A stretch of DNA of 64,000 nucleotides from Tillandsia leiboldiana (taxonomy: Eukaryota; Streptophyta; Magnoliopsida; Poales; Bromeliaceae), in contig CM055069.1 in assembly GCA_029204045.2 (NCBI GenBank), positions 27,198,825-27,262,824 on the forward strand, in the 5' to 3' direction. This document shows positions 30,151-39,290 of the stretch, piece by piece. The notes under the pieces were generated by a model. That model was not told the origin of the DNA, ran no database searches, and saw only the letters and a list, made by a program, of their open reading frames with translations. Numbering within the stretch: the stretch's first letter is position 1; each line of letters opens with the position of its first letter. The translations under genes were made by a program, and so were the position numbers.

Positions 30151-32106
30151 ATGATGGGTGAAAGTGGTAATATTTATAGACCTCCTCTTTTTGATGGGAC
30201 TAATTATGCTTATTGGAAAGTGCGGATGAGAGCTTTTCTCATCGCAATTGATGAGCGAGTATGGCAATCCGTGGAATGCGGTTGGGTGCATCCTGTTGAG
30301 GAAGTAGGAAATTCTACTACCCCAAAACCTCGCTCTAGATGGTCCAAAGAGGAATTTGAAAGATCTTCTTACAATGGGAAAGGTATGAACGCTTTATTTA
30401 ATTCTCTTTCCTCGACTGAATTTACAAGAATTTCCCCGTGTGAAACCGCGAAGGAAATTTGGGATATTCTCAAAATTACACATGAGGGTACTAATCTTGT
30501 AAAAATTCAAAAGCTCCAGATGCTTACAAGTCAATTTGACTCTATTCATATGGAAGAGCATGAATTGTTTACAGATTATTACACTAGACTTCAAGATGTA
30601 ATTAATGCATGTGCTAATTTAGGAGAAAAGATCCCGGAGTCGAAAATTGTAAGAAAGATACTTCGGACTCTTCCGGAACGGTTTAGGGCAAAGGTTACCG
30701 CCATTGAAACCGTTAGTCATCCGGATGAGATGAGTGTTGAGGAATTAGTAGGTGCTTTGCAAACTTATGAATTGACTTTTCCTACTAATCAAGTTTCTTC
30801 CAAGTCTTCTTCTAAGCTTACAGGTATTGCATTCAAATCCACAAAGAAAGAAGATAGCGAATCGAGTTCCGACGATGAAATCTCTTTTGCCGATTTTGAA
30901 GAACAATTGGCGCGGATCACAAAGAAATTTCGTCGGAAATTTTGGAAGAATCGAACCGATGGATCTTCATCCACGAAACCATCTAAAGGATCATTGGGTT
31001 CTAAATCCTCTAACCTCAAATTCCTTGCAAAACCTTCTAAGGAAATAGATGAATTCGAAGGGGAAATCCGATGTTATAGATGCAAAGGCTACGCCCATAT
31101 TTCAACGGATTGTCCTACTCCGAAATTATATAAAAAGAAGGCTTTGCAAGCGAAAACTTGGGACGATTCTACTTCTAATGAATCGACCTCGAGTAAAGAG
31201 GAAAAAGTCGTTGCCTTACATGCTTCTCAAATTCCCTCCTCTAATGTTTGTTTATCATCTTTAATCACTGACTCTATTCCTTTGATTTTGCATGAAACAT
31301 CAACATCCAACGGAGAGTCATCAAGTGAGGGGGAGTCGGACGAAGAAGAACTCGTTGAGGCATATCAACAACTTCTTACGGAATCAAAGAAGATGGCCAA
31401 ACATATCAAGAAGTTGAGGAAGCAACGACTTGAGAATCAAGACGAGAATCAAGCTTTAAAGATAAAACTTCAAGATCTCGAGGAGGAACAAGGACGTTTA
31501 TTGGATAACAATAAAATCCTCCAAGAAAAGCTAAACCAATCGGAGACAAACGCTAAATCATATATGGACAAGATTGGTTTTCTAGAAAAACAGTTTGAGG
31601 AGATTCATGTCACCAACCAAGTATTGACCAAGCAAGTTCATGAACTCAAATCCGACATACAAAGGCTTTCAACTGTTTCCAAGAAATTTGATTGTATATC
31701 CGGATTAGGTCAAGCAAGCAAGGTTGGTTTGAGATTTAAAAAGGATCAAACTGTGCATGCTTCAAGTTCCATATTCAAATTGAAAGGAAAAACGTGTCAC
31801 TTATGTGGACTTGAAGGTCATTTGGTGAAGAATTGCCCGAAAAAGAGAAAGAAGAGTTCTTCGGCAACTTCATCTACGGAGCGAACTCAACGGAATCAAA
31901 AGACACATCAAGTCAAAGGAGTTCACTCAACCCACCAAAGGTCCGAGCCACAACATCAATCATTCAAGTGGATCACTGCGAGGCAAAGACCTAAGGTGGA
32001 TCAACAGTCAAAGCGGACAACCCCCGGCCACAACGAATCAAGACAACCCAAAATCCAGCGATTTTGGATTCGGAAAGGTGATATCTTTCCTTGTCTTAAG
32101 TTCTAA
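30151..32106 (+). CDS. gag: Sirevirus Gag (E2)
   Basis: Gag builds the virus-like particle and binds the RNA. The start at 30151 (MMGESGNIYRPP) follows the primer-binding site by 20 nt. The frame is open upstream into the LTR, but an earlier ATG there (30067) would encode LTR sequence. The protein has 651 residues. Domains: copia capsid core (about 12-230) with PPLFDGTNYAYWKVRM, AKEIWDIL, KIQKLQML and ALQTYEL; a serine-rich acidic stretch; a first CCHC knuckle CYRCKGYAHISTDC (about 308); a long coiled coil (about 397-517); a second CCHC knuckle CHLCGLEGHLVKNC (about 549); and a basic serine-rich tail. Two knuckles around a coiled coil are typical of Sireviruses. A normal element would continue into protease (DSGxSxHM type); here the frame ends IRKGDIFPCLKF and stops, which marks the pol deletion point. 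Confidence 0.92.
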   Translation: MMGESGNIYRPPLFDGTNYAYWKVRMRAFLIAIDERVWQSVECGWVHPVEEVGNSTTPKPRSRWSKEEFERSSYNGKGMNALFNSLSSTEFTRISPCETAKEIWDILKITHEGTNLVKIQKLQMLTSQFDSIHMEEHELFTDYYTRLQDVINACANLGEKIPESKIVRKILRTLPERFRAKVTAIETVSHPDEMSVEELVGALQTYELTFPTNQVSSKSSSKLTGIAFKSTKKEDSESSSDDEISFADFEEQLARITKKFRRKFWKNRTDGSSSTKPSKGSLGSKSSNLKFLAKPSKEIDEFEGEIRCYRCKGYAHISTDCPTPKLYKKKALQAKTWDDSTSNESTSSKEEKVVALHASQIPSSNVCLSSLITDSIPLILHETSTSNGESSSEGESDEEELVEAYQQLLTESKKMAKHIKKLRKQRLENQDENQALKIKLQDLEEEQGRLLDNNKILQEKLNQSETNAKSYMDKIGFLEKQFEEIHVTNQVLTKQVHELKSDIQRLSTVSKKFDCISGLGQASKVGLRFKKDQTVHASSSIFKLKGKTCHLCGLEGHLVKNCPKKRKKSSSATSSTERTQRNQKTHQVKGVHSTHQRSEPQHQSFKWITARQRPKVDQQSKRTTPGHNESRQPKIQRFWIRKGDIFPCLKF

Positions 32107-33140
32107 ATAGCTTATGACTGTATGTAATGCTTTGATTAGTTTTTCTTTCATATTTTTCTTAATCTTTGCATTACATGTTTTTCAATGCTCTTCGTTTTTA
32201 TACTTTGTTTTTGAACAAAAGGGTTTTTACTGAACAAGTGCATTGAATAAAAAGGGCTTCACTTTTATTCACTCCAAATTAATTTTATTTGGATTATCAA
32301 CTTTACTCCTTAATCATAATCTTGAAGATACTTCATTATAGGAGTTTTTGATATTATAAGCATCAAATTTTAGAAATCATGTGTAATCTTTAGATGCTTA
32401 ATCTATCTCGGTTGTGTGAGTTCATTGTGATAAACGTGAGACAACCGATAGACTAAAATTTGGGATTTAATTCTTTCACGTAAGAGATTGCATTCTTACA
32501 AGGGTAAATAAATGTTTTTTTTTTAAAAGATGTGGAAAGAGTTACATCCGAAAGGAGTGTGAAAACTACCACCACATGTAGGAAAGAGCTGCCACCCCGG
32601 TCGTCCGGTTTGTGTGTGAAGCTACCACATGTTATGGATGCTTGATAGTATTTTATGAGAAAATCTTTAGTTGAAGCATTTGGAGATTAATATGCAAAAC
32701 TCTTATATTTTGAACAATCTCCTGGTTGGTATAAGGTGGGATAGTTGAAAGATGCTCAAAGAGCCACCCTTAGGAATTTTAGTGATTATCTCATTTTGAA
32801 AGGGTAAAATTCAAGTTTGATGTCGTTTGGAAATCTCCGTATGTCATCTTTGTAAATCCGTTACATCTTGATAGACTTTGGATCTCAAGATTATTTTTGA
32901 TGACTTGTGTTTGATGAATATAACATGAAAAACGGTTTATAATGTTTTACCTTTATTTTTCATGATTTTGGAGTAAATCTTTTTAATTTTTGTGAAATTA
33001 ATTGGATTGAATGACATCTATGTGAATTCATTGCTTTTCAAAGCACTTAAATGGATTTCTTGATTGTATGCAAATCGGTATTTGAAAAGATTTCAAAATT
33101 TGGATTTGTTTCAAGAAATTTTTGCTTTTTGGCTCTGTTG
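32107..33140 (+). other. AT-rich spacer where pol is missing (E2), no gene seen
   Basis: About 1 kb of AT-rich sequence without a significant frame. It resembles in composition and position the spacer after pol in E1 (17015-17509). I see no trace of protease, integrase, RT or RNase H on either strand. The last residues of the gag frame (RKGDIFPCLKF) loosely resemble the Pol end of E1 (RKAIGMLSLK), so the deletion may have joined gag to the last codons of pol. That point is weak. Confidence 0.7.
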
Positions 33141-33388
33141 TTCCGGTACCTGCTTTTTAGTACCTGAAAATTCAATCCGGATTAGAAAATTCAATCCGGA
33201 TCCCGAATGTAATGTTTTCTGGTTTTTCACTTGCGTACCGGTACTACATTTTTAGTACCGGAACTACATTGCGGATCCGGATCCCCCTGCCTGACAATCC
33301 GGATCCCGAACGATGGTTTTTCGGCTTTTACACTGCGTACCGGTACGCGGCTTCTGGTACCGGTACGCGATCTGGGATTCCTTATATT
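33141..33388 (+). promoter_or_regulatory. Putative internal promoter of the accessory ORF (E2)
   Basis: Nine CCGG-centred motifs are packed into about 220 bp, of two types: ATCCGGAT(CCCGAA) at about 33175, 33195, 33274 and 33297, and GTACCGGTAC/GTACCGGAAC at about 33141, 33234, 33254, 33336 and 33356. A TATA-like TTATATT follows at 33382, then a CT-rich leader and a GTAAGT donor 120 nt downstream. The GTACCGG type is the one repeated in this element's own LTR U3; the ATCCGGATC type is the one in E1. The arrangement mirrors 17510-17749. Confidence 0.55.
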
Positions 33389-33501
33389 CCGAGACTACAA
33401 TGTTTTATTTCATCTCTCCCACTTCAAAACCCTCCCTCTCTCTCTCTAAAACATCACTAAGGGGTTTCTCATCAAGATCAAGTGATTTGTTGCTTTGATT
33501 T

Positions 33502-33866
33502 GTAAGTTTCTTCATTAATCTTGCTTACTTTTGTTTCAAAACCCTAGTTTTTAGGTTTTGATGTTTTATTTTGGGATTTTTGAGTTGATCCTTACTCTAA
33601 ATGAAATCTCTTGCTTAAATCACTCTTAATTCATGGTTAGAACATATATGGTTGCTTTCTATCTAATTAGATTCATGTTTCCATGCTTATTTGATTGAAT
33701 CTAACTTTTTCATATGTTCTTAGCATAAAAGAAGTTGAGAATTAGGGCTTTTAATGTAAATGATTTTTAAATGATGAAACATCAATTGTGACTTGTTTAG
33801 AATGTTTCTTGGACATGTTTAAGCCTTCCTATACGATCAAATCATAGTGCATTGTGTTCTTTGTAG
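33502..33866 (+). other. Putative intron in the 5' leader of the accessory ORF (E2)
   Basis: Donor TTT|GTAAGT at 33502 and acceptor TTCTTTGTAG| ending at 33866, 365 nt apart, with a T-rich interior. The ATG at 33870 follows three bases after the acceptor. It matches the 384-nt interval in E1. Confidence 0.55.
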
Positions 33867-33869
33867 GAA

Positions 33870-35231
33870 ATGGCATTTTCATGGCTTCTTGCACTAGTGG
33901 TTTTGATGGCCACTGGAAGTGGACGTGGTCGCGGTTCTGGAAAGAAAAAGGCTACCAAACGATCACGCTACGAGGATTCAACTAGCTCAGAATCTGAACA
34001 TTCCTCAGAATATGAAGAGGAATCAGTTCAAGGAAAGGGGAAAGCACCTTTGGCTTCAAGGAAAAAGAAGGGTGCGGATTCTCCTTCGCGTAGAAGTACC
34101 GGTGGACCGGTAATACGCGAGCGCTCTCAACGGAGATCAAATGTTGATGAAAGTGAACCGCATGTGAGTGCAAAACGCCGTGCCAGATTTGCGAACCGCA
34201 CATGCATTGGAGAGCGACACGTGAACTTTAACGAGCTATGTCGTGAGGTGCCAGACTTTGCAAGGCTTTTGGAACGAAGCCATATTCGGCCACTTGGCAG
34301 AGTTCAACCTAAGATGGGCTTTTGTGTGGAGATCATCAGGGAGTTTTACATGCGAGGTAACATACTTCAAAAAGACCATGAAACCGGAGCTTTCGTCTTT
34401 GAAACAACAGTTAGAGACGTCAAGTTTGACATGACTCCAGCAGTAATTGGTGCAAACCTTGGATTAGCTATTGACACTTCTGGTCTTTATTACACTGAGG
34501 GTAATTTCCAACATGATACCCATTGGGATATGGTTGTGGACTCTATTTGCAAGACAGGGACGCACACGAACAGATCATATGTTGAATCAAAGGACCTAAA
34601 ACCAGAGTATCATATTTTGTCCTTAATTGTATGCTACAACCTATTGCCCACACTGGGGACCAAAAGGATTCGATGGGATCGATTGTTACTTCTCTTTTTC
34701 CTCGGTCACCCGGAAAGTGCAAATGGAATTAACACAAACATTCCATTTCTCATTTGGCAGCAAATGGTACATGTCATTGAAGGATCAAGGCAACGTGACC
34801 TTCTACCGTATCCAATCTTGATTACTAGTATTCTGGAAGATCACGGAGTTGACATTTCTTGTGCCAAATATGATTATGGCTTGGGGGCAATTGATGGAAT
34901 CACTTTAGCCAAGTCAATCAGCACTTTGAAGACATTTGGGCATACAAAAGCCTATGCAAGTGAAGCGACAGTGAGTGCACCACCTCGTCAAGAATCTCCT
35001 GAACCAGATGAGGTCATAACTCTTCAAACCTTGCATCGGGATGTTCGTTCATTAAAGCAAAGGATGGAGCAAAGGATGGAGCAAGGGTTCAAGAAACTTG
35101 AGGATGGTTTAAAGAAAATCTTCGATATCCTTGGGTGCAAACAGGATGATGTGGTCACTGGAGCAACTGCACCGAGTACATCGCATGGACCAACATCACA
35201 TGATGATGAGGATTCAAATGAGGATGAGTGA
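33870..35231 (+). CDS. Sirevirus accessory 'env-like' protein (E2)
   Basis: 453 residues, intact. It begins MAFSWLLALVVLMA, a hydrophobic stretch of about 14 residues, followed by a glycine/arginine- and lysine-rich basic patch, an acidic serine stretch (SSESEHSSEYEEES), a second basic patch, then the conserved core from CIGERHVN (about residue 112) with MTPAVIGANLGL, VCYNLLP, RIRWDRLLLLFFLGHP and INTNIPFLIWQQM. The C-terminus has a short amphipathic helix (SLKQRMEQRMEQGFKKLEDGL) and an acidic tail. It is homologous to the E1 protein along the whole core but clearly diverged. The basic and acidic tracts after the hydrophobic start would fit a nuclear or nucleic-acid-binding role as well as a membrane role; function is unknown. 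It stayed open while pol was lost, which argues that it matters to the element. Confidence 0.85.
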   Translation: MAFSWLLALVVLMATGSGRGRGSGKKKATKRSRYEDSTSSESEHSSEYEEESVQGKGKAPLASRKKKGADSPSRRSTGGPVIRERSQRRSNVDESEPHVSAKRRARFANRTCIGERHVNFNELCREVPDFARLLERSHIRPLGRVQPKMGFCVEIIREFYMRGNILQKDHETGAFVFETTVRDVKFDMTPAVIGANLGLAIDTSGLYYTEGNFQHDTHWDMVVDSICKTGTHTNRSYVESKDLKPEYHILSLIVCYNLLPTLGTKRIRWDRLLLLFFLGHPESANGINTNIPFLIWQQMVHVIEGSRQRDLLPYPILITSILEDHGVDISCAKYDYGLGAIDGITLAKSISTLKTFGHTKAYASEATVSAPPRQESPEPDEVITLQTLHRDVRSLKQRMEQRMEQGFKKLEDGLKKIFDILGCKQDDVVTGATAPSTSHGPTSHDDEDSNEDE

Positions 35232-35843
35232 TTTCTTTTCCTTCTTGTTTTTGGTTTTCAGTTTCTTTTCACGTTGTGATGAACAAGAACTCTAATCGTC
35301 TTGTAACTAAGAACTTATCCTCCTAGTATTTTTACTTTTTGTTTATATTAACTGTTTGACAATTTGTGACAAAAAGGGGGAGAACGGAAATAACGGAAAT
35401 GATGGACATATCATAAAAAGGGGGAGACAGATAAAATAATGATTGCATCACAAAGGGGGAGAACATGGATGCTCTTGGATGCTCAAGATAGGGGGAGATA
35501 AAGAACAGATTGAAAGAGCCACAAAACAAAAGCTGGAAAAACAAAAGAACCAAATGGAAGACGAATCAAATGTAGGATTTTAACTTCTAACGACTAACGT
35601 TTGATTTTGTTTGGAGTTTTGTTTTGCAGGAATTACATCACTTTAAGACTCCAAGTCCTAAGTCATAGAGTATGTTCTAGGACTGTTTGGTTCAAATGTA
35701 TTTTGTATTTATTGGATCTTTCACGCAAAGAAAATCAATGTTTTGGTGATAACATTGAGTTTCGTCTTTTTGGTTTAAGATGAGTGACTTGGGCGACTCT
35801 ATGTATTTTTGGGTTTTGTCACGAAATTGCCAAAGGGGGAGAT
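35232..35843 (+). other. 3' region with five polypurine-tract-like repeats (E2)
   Basis: Non-coding. AAAGGGGGAGA-type tracts occur at about 35374, 35415, 35453, 35487 (GATAGGGGGAGAT) and 35832, the last directly before the 3' LTR. Only the last is positioned to prime plus-strand synthesis of the LTR. I recall multiple tracts being a reported Sirevirus trait. Confidence 0.8.
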
Positions 35844-37117
35844 TGTTACGGCATTTTGTGTTGGCACATTTCGTGAGTTTGAGTCGGAGTCTTAAAGGGA
35901 ACAAATTGTCAAATCGGCTTTTGAAGACTCATTGAAGATTCAACATGAGCTCAAGATAACACTCAGGTATGGTTAATTAAACCATGGTGATTTAAGTTCT
36001 TTTATAATCATTGGAATCAGGAACTTAGTGAAAACCGGTTTAGACTTGGTTTTAGGAACTTGGATTTAACTTACAATCTAATTTAAGTTTGGTTTCCGGT
36101 ACTTGGTTTGTGTTGGATAAAGCTTATCTTGGAAAAATCAGTTTTTACATTACGTACCGGAACCACACTTGAAGTTCCTCTAACCCGACACAGAATTTTC
36201 TGTAAATTGCACTGCGTACCGGAACACGGACTCGCGTACCGGAACACAATAGAAAAATCTGTGGTTTGCACCATTGCGTACCGGAACGCGATATTTGGTA
36301 CCGGTACACAATGCCCCATCGGGATAAATTTCCTAAACCGACTTTTATCTTTTTCCAAGGGTTATAAATAGATACTTAGGGTTTCTCAACGAGGGTGACC
36401 AATACCAATAATTCAGAAACACTCGTGAGCAACCCTAGAGGCTGGTTTTTACCGTTCTTCTCTTTCGCCTCTATTAGGTCAATTCGACGGTTCTTCAATG
36501 ATCTATCTTTCGTCGAATTGATCTAGTCTTTGCTTAGAGATTTCTTCTACGGTTCCTTCATGATAATCTAAGCAAAGGATCACCATCGAAGCCTATATTC
36601 TATATCGGCTATTTGCGTCGTGGATTCGGCGTGACATCGTGGATTCGATGTGTTGAAGGCGTTTCGTGGATTCGAAACGTGTGCTCGTGGATTCGAGTGG
36701 CGTTCGTGGATTCGAACGTGTGCAGTGGACGTGCAATCGGTGGAGCGCGAGGTCCGAAGAAATTGAAGGAGGGGTTGACACCTTGTTATTCTTCTTTTCT
36801 TAGAGGATTGTTATTGCGTGGACATCCAACCGTTCAGCGCAAGGTCCGAAGAAGTTGAAGGAGGGGTTGAGTCCGTGGAGTCGGTAATCACCTTGTTATT
36901 CTTCTATTCTTAGTGGATTGTTATTGCGTGTTGGTCCCGTGGTTTTTCTCCTGGATTGGAGTTTCCACGTAAATCTCGGTGTGCTGTTTTTATTTTCCGC
37001 ATTGGTTTTATTTTGCACTGAGATTGAGTTTTTAAGTATTACACCTATTCACCCCCCCCCCCTCTAGTTGTTTGATAGTACCTTTTTAGATCCTTGTGGA
37101 TCCTATAAAAACCTACA
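35844..37117 (+). repeat. 3' LTR of E2 (1274 bp)
   Basis: Matches the 5' LTR at an offset of 7008 bp, with one substitution at 36217 and shorter C- and T-runs. TATA box at 36362-36370, hairpin array at 36615-36719. Confidence 0.95.
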
Positions 37118-37420
37118 TGATCGAGGTAAGGGAGTCGCGAGATAGATCCCTACCAGTCGTCGTCGTCCAGAGAGTAGATGTACCCCTTTACTTTTGTGAG
37201 TTCATGTTGAGAGACCTTTGTAGTGAGGTATAGAGTTGTATTTTCTTTTACTGCTTGAGAGACTTATGTGTTTTGGGGAGGATTTTGAGTTGTATATATT
37301 ATCATTTTCAGCAGTTTACTTTCAGCTCTGATATCTGTATAGCATAGTTGATCTTTTGCAGGTTAGTCGCTTCGTCTATACGGGGCTTCCCGTATGGGCG
37401 GCGGATCTGTTGGCGTGACA
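37118..37420 (+). repeat. D-family LTR D2, right part
   Basis: Starts with the second TGATC copy (37118-37122), then GAGGTAAGGGAGTCGCGAG, which continues the LTR broken at 28835. It ends GATCTGTTGGCGTGACA and lacks the CCCGGGTCGCAGTTTCGACC stretch that D1's LTR has before GGGGCGTGACA. Confidence 0.85.
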
Positions 37421-38140
37421 GTCCGGCGGAACGCCCGGATTAATCCGGTTCCGCCACGTCATCGCCAAAACAGGCGACAGCTCACCGCACGACACGTGGC
37501 CCGTCCCGGAGGGTGACGCGTGGCACGGCAGCCGGTCAACGCGCGCCTGGCGCACGCATGTGCGCGCTGCCAGCGCTGCCTGCGAACACTGCCAGGAACG
37601 CGCCCCGAGGCGATCTAGCCAGCTCCGTGGTCCCGGTCCACTCCACCGGCCACTCCAAGCCCGCCACGTGTTCGCAAGGAACCAGTGAGGAGATGCCACG
37701 TGGCAAGGCGCACCCGTGCACCGCGCGCCTGCACTCGCGCCTGCCCGTGCCCGCGCGCCCGCGCCGCTGCGCTCCGCCGCTGCCCGCCGCCGCCGCCACT
37801 GCCTGCCGGAACAGTACCAAATGCCTCGAAAAATGTGCGCGTCATCCGGGCTCCGAAAAATACAAGTAAATAGTCCATTCTCATCGTTTTCGCGTGCTGA
37901 ATCCAAATCCGAAGTCAGTTTTGCCAAATTCCAAACCTCAATTTTTTCGAAGGCATCCGGAAAGTTGATCTTTTGTTCAAACTTCGCACTGAGTCCAATT
38001 TTAATCTCTGTTTCGCGCGAAACTACTTCTAAACACTCGACGGGTCCTCCAACTACCCACGTGATCCCTTTTTAAGCCCGACGTCCATCACTCATGTCCA
38101 AATTGCGCACAAACACCACCAACACACCACGCAGGCCTCC

Positions 38141-38759
38141 TGTGACGCCCCGAGTCCGCCAATTTGTACGGTTCGGGCACGCCAACAGACCCGCCAATCG
38201 GGTAAGACCTTTTCCTACCCGAAAGGAACGGTAACATCCATAATAACACAACAAGTGTATGCGGAAGCTCAATATCAGAGTACTAAAAATCACTACAAAT
38301 TTAAAACTTTCATTCAATAACAATAGTTAATGTGGAAATGAAAGTATACAAGAGTGAACCATGCATGGTATCAGAGCCATTCACCAGCCGGAATGTGAGA
38401 TGAGTCTCGGCTGAGCCAGGGTTATAGCGGGTAGAGCGAGGCTCCCCGGCTAATGACCGTTGTGAGTGGAGTGCAGCTCCTCACAAGGTCGGCTAAGGCT
38501 AGCGAGACGAGTCTCACATCGCCTGGTGCTTGTGAGTGTGCTTGAGCCTGACGTGGACGTCAGGGCTTAAAGGGGGGAAGAATGTGACACCCCCAGAATT
38601 TGGATTAGTCCTCTATATAAATGATATAATAGGACTAAATCTCTAACCCAGCTATAGCATTTTGGATGGTAGCAAGATCCAAGAGGAACATGAGAGTTAA
38701 GCGTGCTAGAGCTAGAGTAGTTCTGGGATGGGTGACCCCCTGGGAAGTGGGGCGTCACA
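38141..38759 (+). mobile_element. Cassandra-like TRIM with 5S-derived 3' LTR (619 bp)
   Basis: A very small LTR element with no coding capacity. Left terminal segment 38141-38367 (TGTGACGCCCCGAG to ACCATGCA), primer-binding site TGGTATCAGAGCC at 38368, internal region 38368-38582, polypurine tract AAAGGGGGGAAGAA, then right LTR 38583-38759 (TGTGACACCCCC to GGGGCGTCACA). CCTCC is duplicated at 38136-38140 and 38760-38764, and the host LTR reads continuously when the insert is removed. The right LTR contains 5S rRNA sequence, the hallmark of Cassandra. The left terminal segment does not match the right LTR beyond the first few bases, which is abnormal for an LTR element. Confidence 0.85.
38690..38748 (+). 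ncRNA. 5S rRNA-derived segment in the TRIM LTR
   Basis: About 59 bp match the second half of plant 5S rRNA: GTTAAGCGTGCTAGAGC, then AGAGTAGTTCTGGGATGGG and TGACCCCCTGGGAAGT. This covers the internal polymerase III control region (box A and the downstream GGATGGGTGACC box). The preceding 30 bp also look like diverged 5S. It is not a 5S gene: the 5' part is degraded and no terminator run of T follows. Confidence 0.85.
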
Positions 38760-38815
38760 CCTCCGAAAGCTGCCAAACAACCAGAGAACTCAACGCGGGG
38801 ATTCGGGTCCTCACA

Positions 38816-39290
38816 CCGGCGGCGAAGCAATTCCACGCCGGGTGCTGTCGTCCCGCGCGGCACCAGCCCGCGCGACACGAGCTGGCTGCTGCGCGGGAGG
38901 CCCCGTGCGGCACCAGTCCGCACGGGCGCGCTGCCCGCAGGCGCGGGAGGCCCCGGGCGGCACCGACCCGCGCGGGCGCCCCACCTGCGGGTGGCCCCGC
39001 GCGGCACCAGTACGTGCGGGCGCGCTACCCGCAGGCACGGGAGGCCCCGCGCGCCACCGGCCTGCGCGGGCGCCCCACTTGCGGGCGGCCTTGCGCGGCA
39101 CCGGCCCGCGCGGGCGCGCTGCCCGCAAGCGCGGGCGGCCCCGCGCTGCACCAGCCGGCGCGGGCGCCCTACCTGCGGGCCGCCCCACGCGGCACCGGCC
39201 CGCGCGGGCGCGTTGCCCGCAGGCGGTGGCGACCCCGCGCGGTACCAGCCCGCGCGGGCGCACTGCCTGCGGGTGGCCCCGCGCTACCGG
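38816..39290 (-). repeat. GC-rich minisatellite in E-type LTR
   Basis: Imperfect repeats of about 45-60 bp built from CGCGCGGCACCAG, CCGCGCGGGCGC and GCTGCCCGCAGGCGCGGG. The same block, with a different number and order of units, is at 55240-55800. Confidence 0.85.

Larger units (their letters stand above)
28836..37117 (+). mobile_element. Sirevirus E2: full-length, non-autonomous (gag and accessory ORF, no pol)
   Basis: An 8282-bp element with a TGATC target duplication, two LTRs (1281 and 1274 bp), a tRNA-iMet primer-binding site and several polypurine tracts. The LTRs differ only in the length of a C-run and a T-run and by one substitution (A at 29209, G at 36217), so insertion was recent. 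Between the LTRs it encodes Gag and the accessory env-like protein, both open. Protease, integrase, RT and RNase H are absent: 32107-33869 contains no related frame. The element must have relied on the enzymes of another element. Confidence 0.93.
37416..38815 (-). repeat. Minus-strand D-related LTR D3, split by a TRIM
   Basis: Reading on the minus strand it starts TGTGAGGACCCGAATCCCC (38815), passes the GAATTTGGCAAAACTGAC and TTTTTCGGAGCC segments, then a GC-rich block (37500-37800), and ends near GCCGGACTGTCA at 37416. It resembles the plus-strand LTR at 40798-41664, which is of similar short length. It is interrupted at 38141-38759 by a TRIM with a CCTCC duplication. It abuts the end of D2 head to head; no clear target duplication was found for it. 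Confidence 0.7.

Noticed and set aside
38690..38748. Functional 5S rRNA gene
   Set aside because: The 5' half is degraded, there is no T-run terminator, and it sits in a TRIM LTR with flanking element features.
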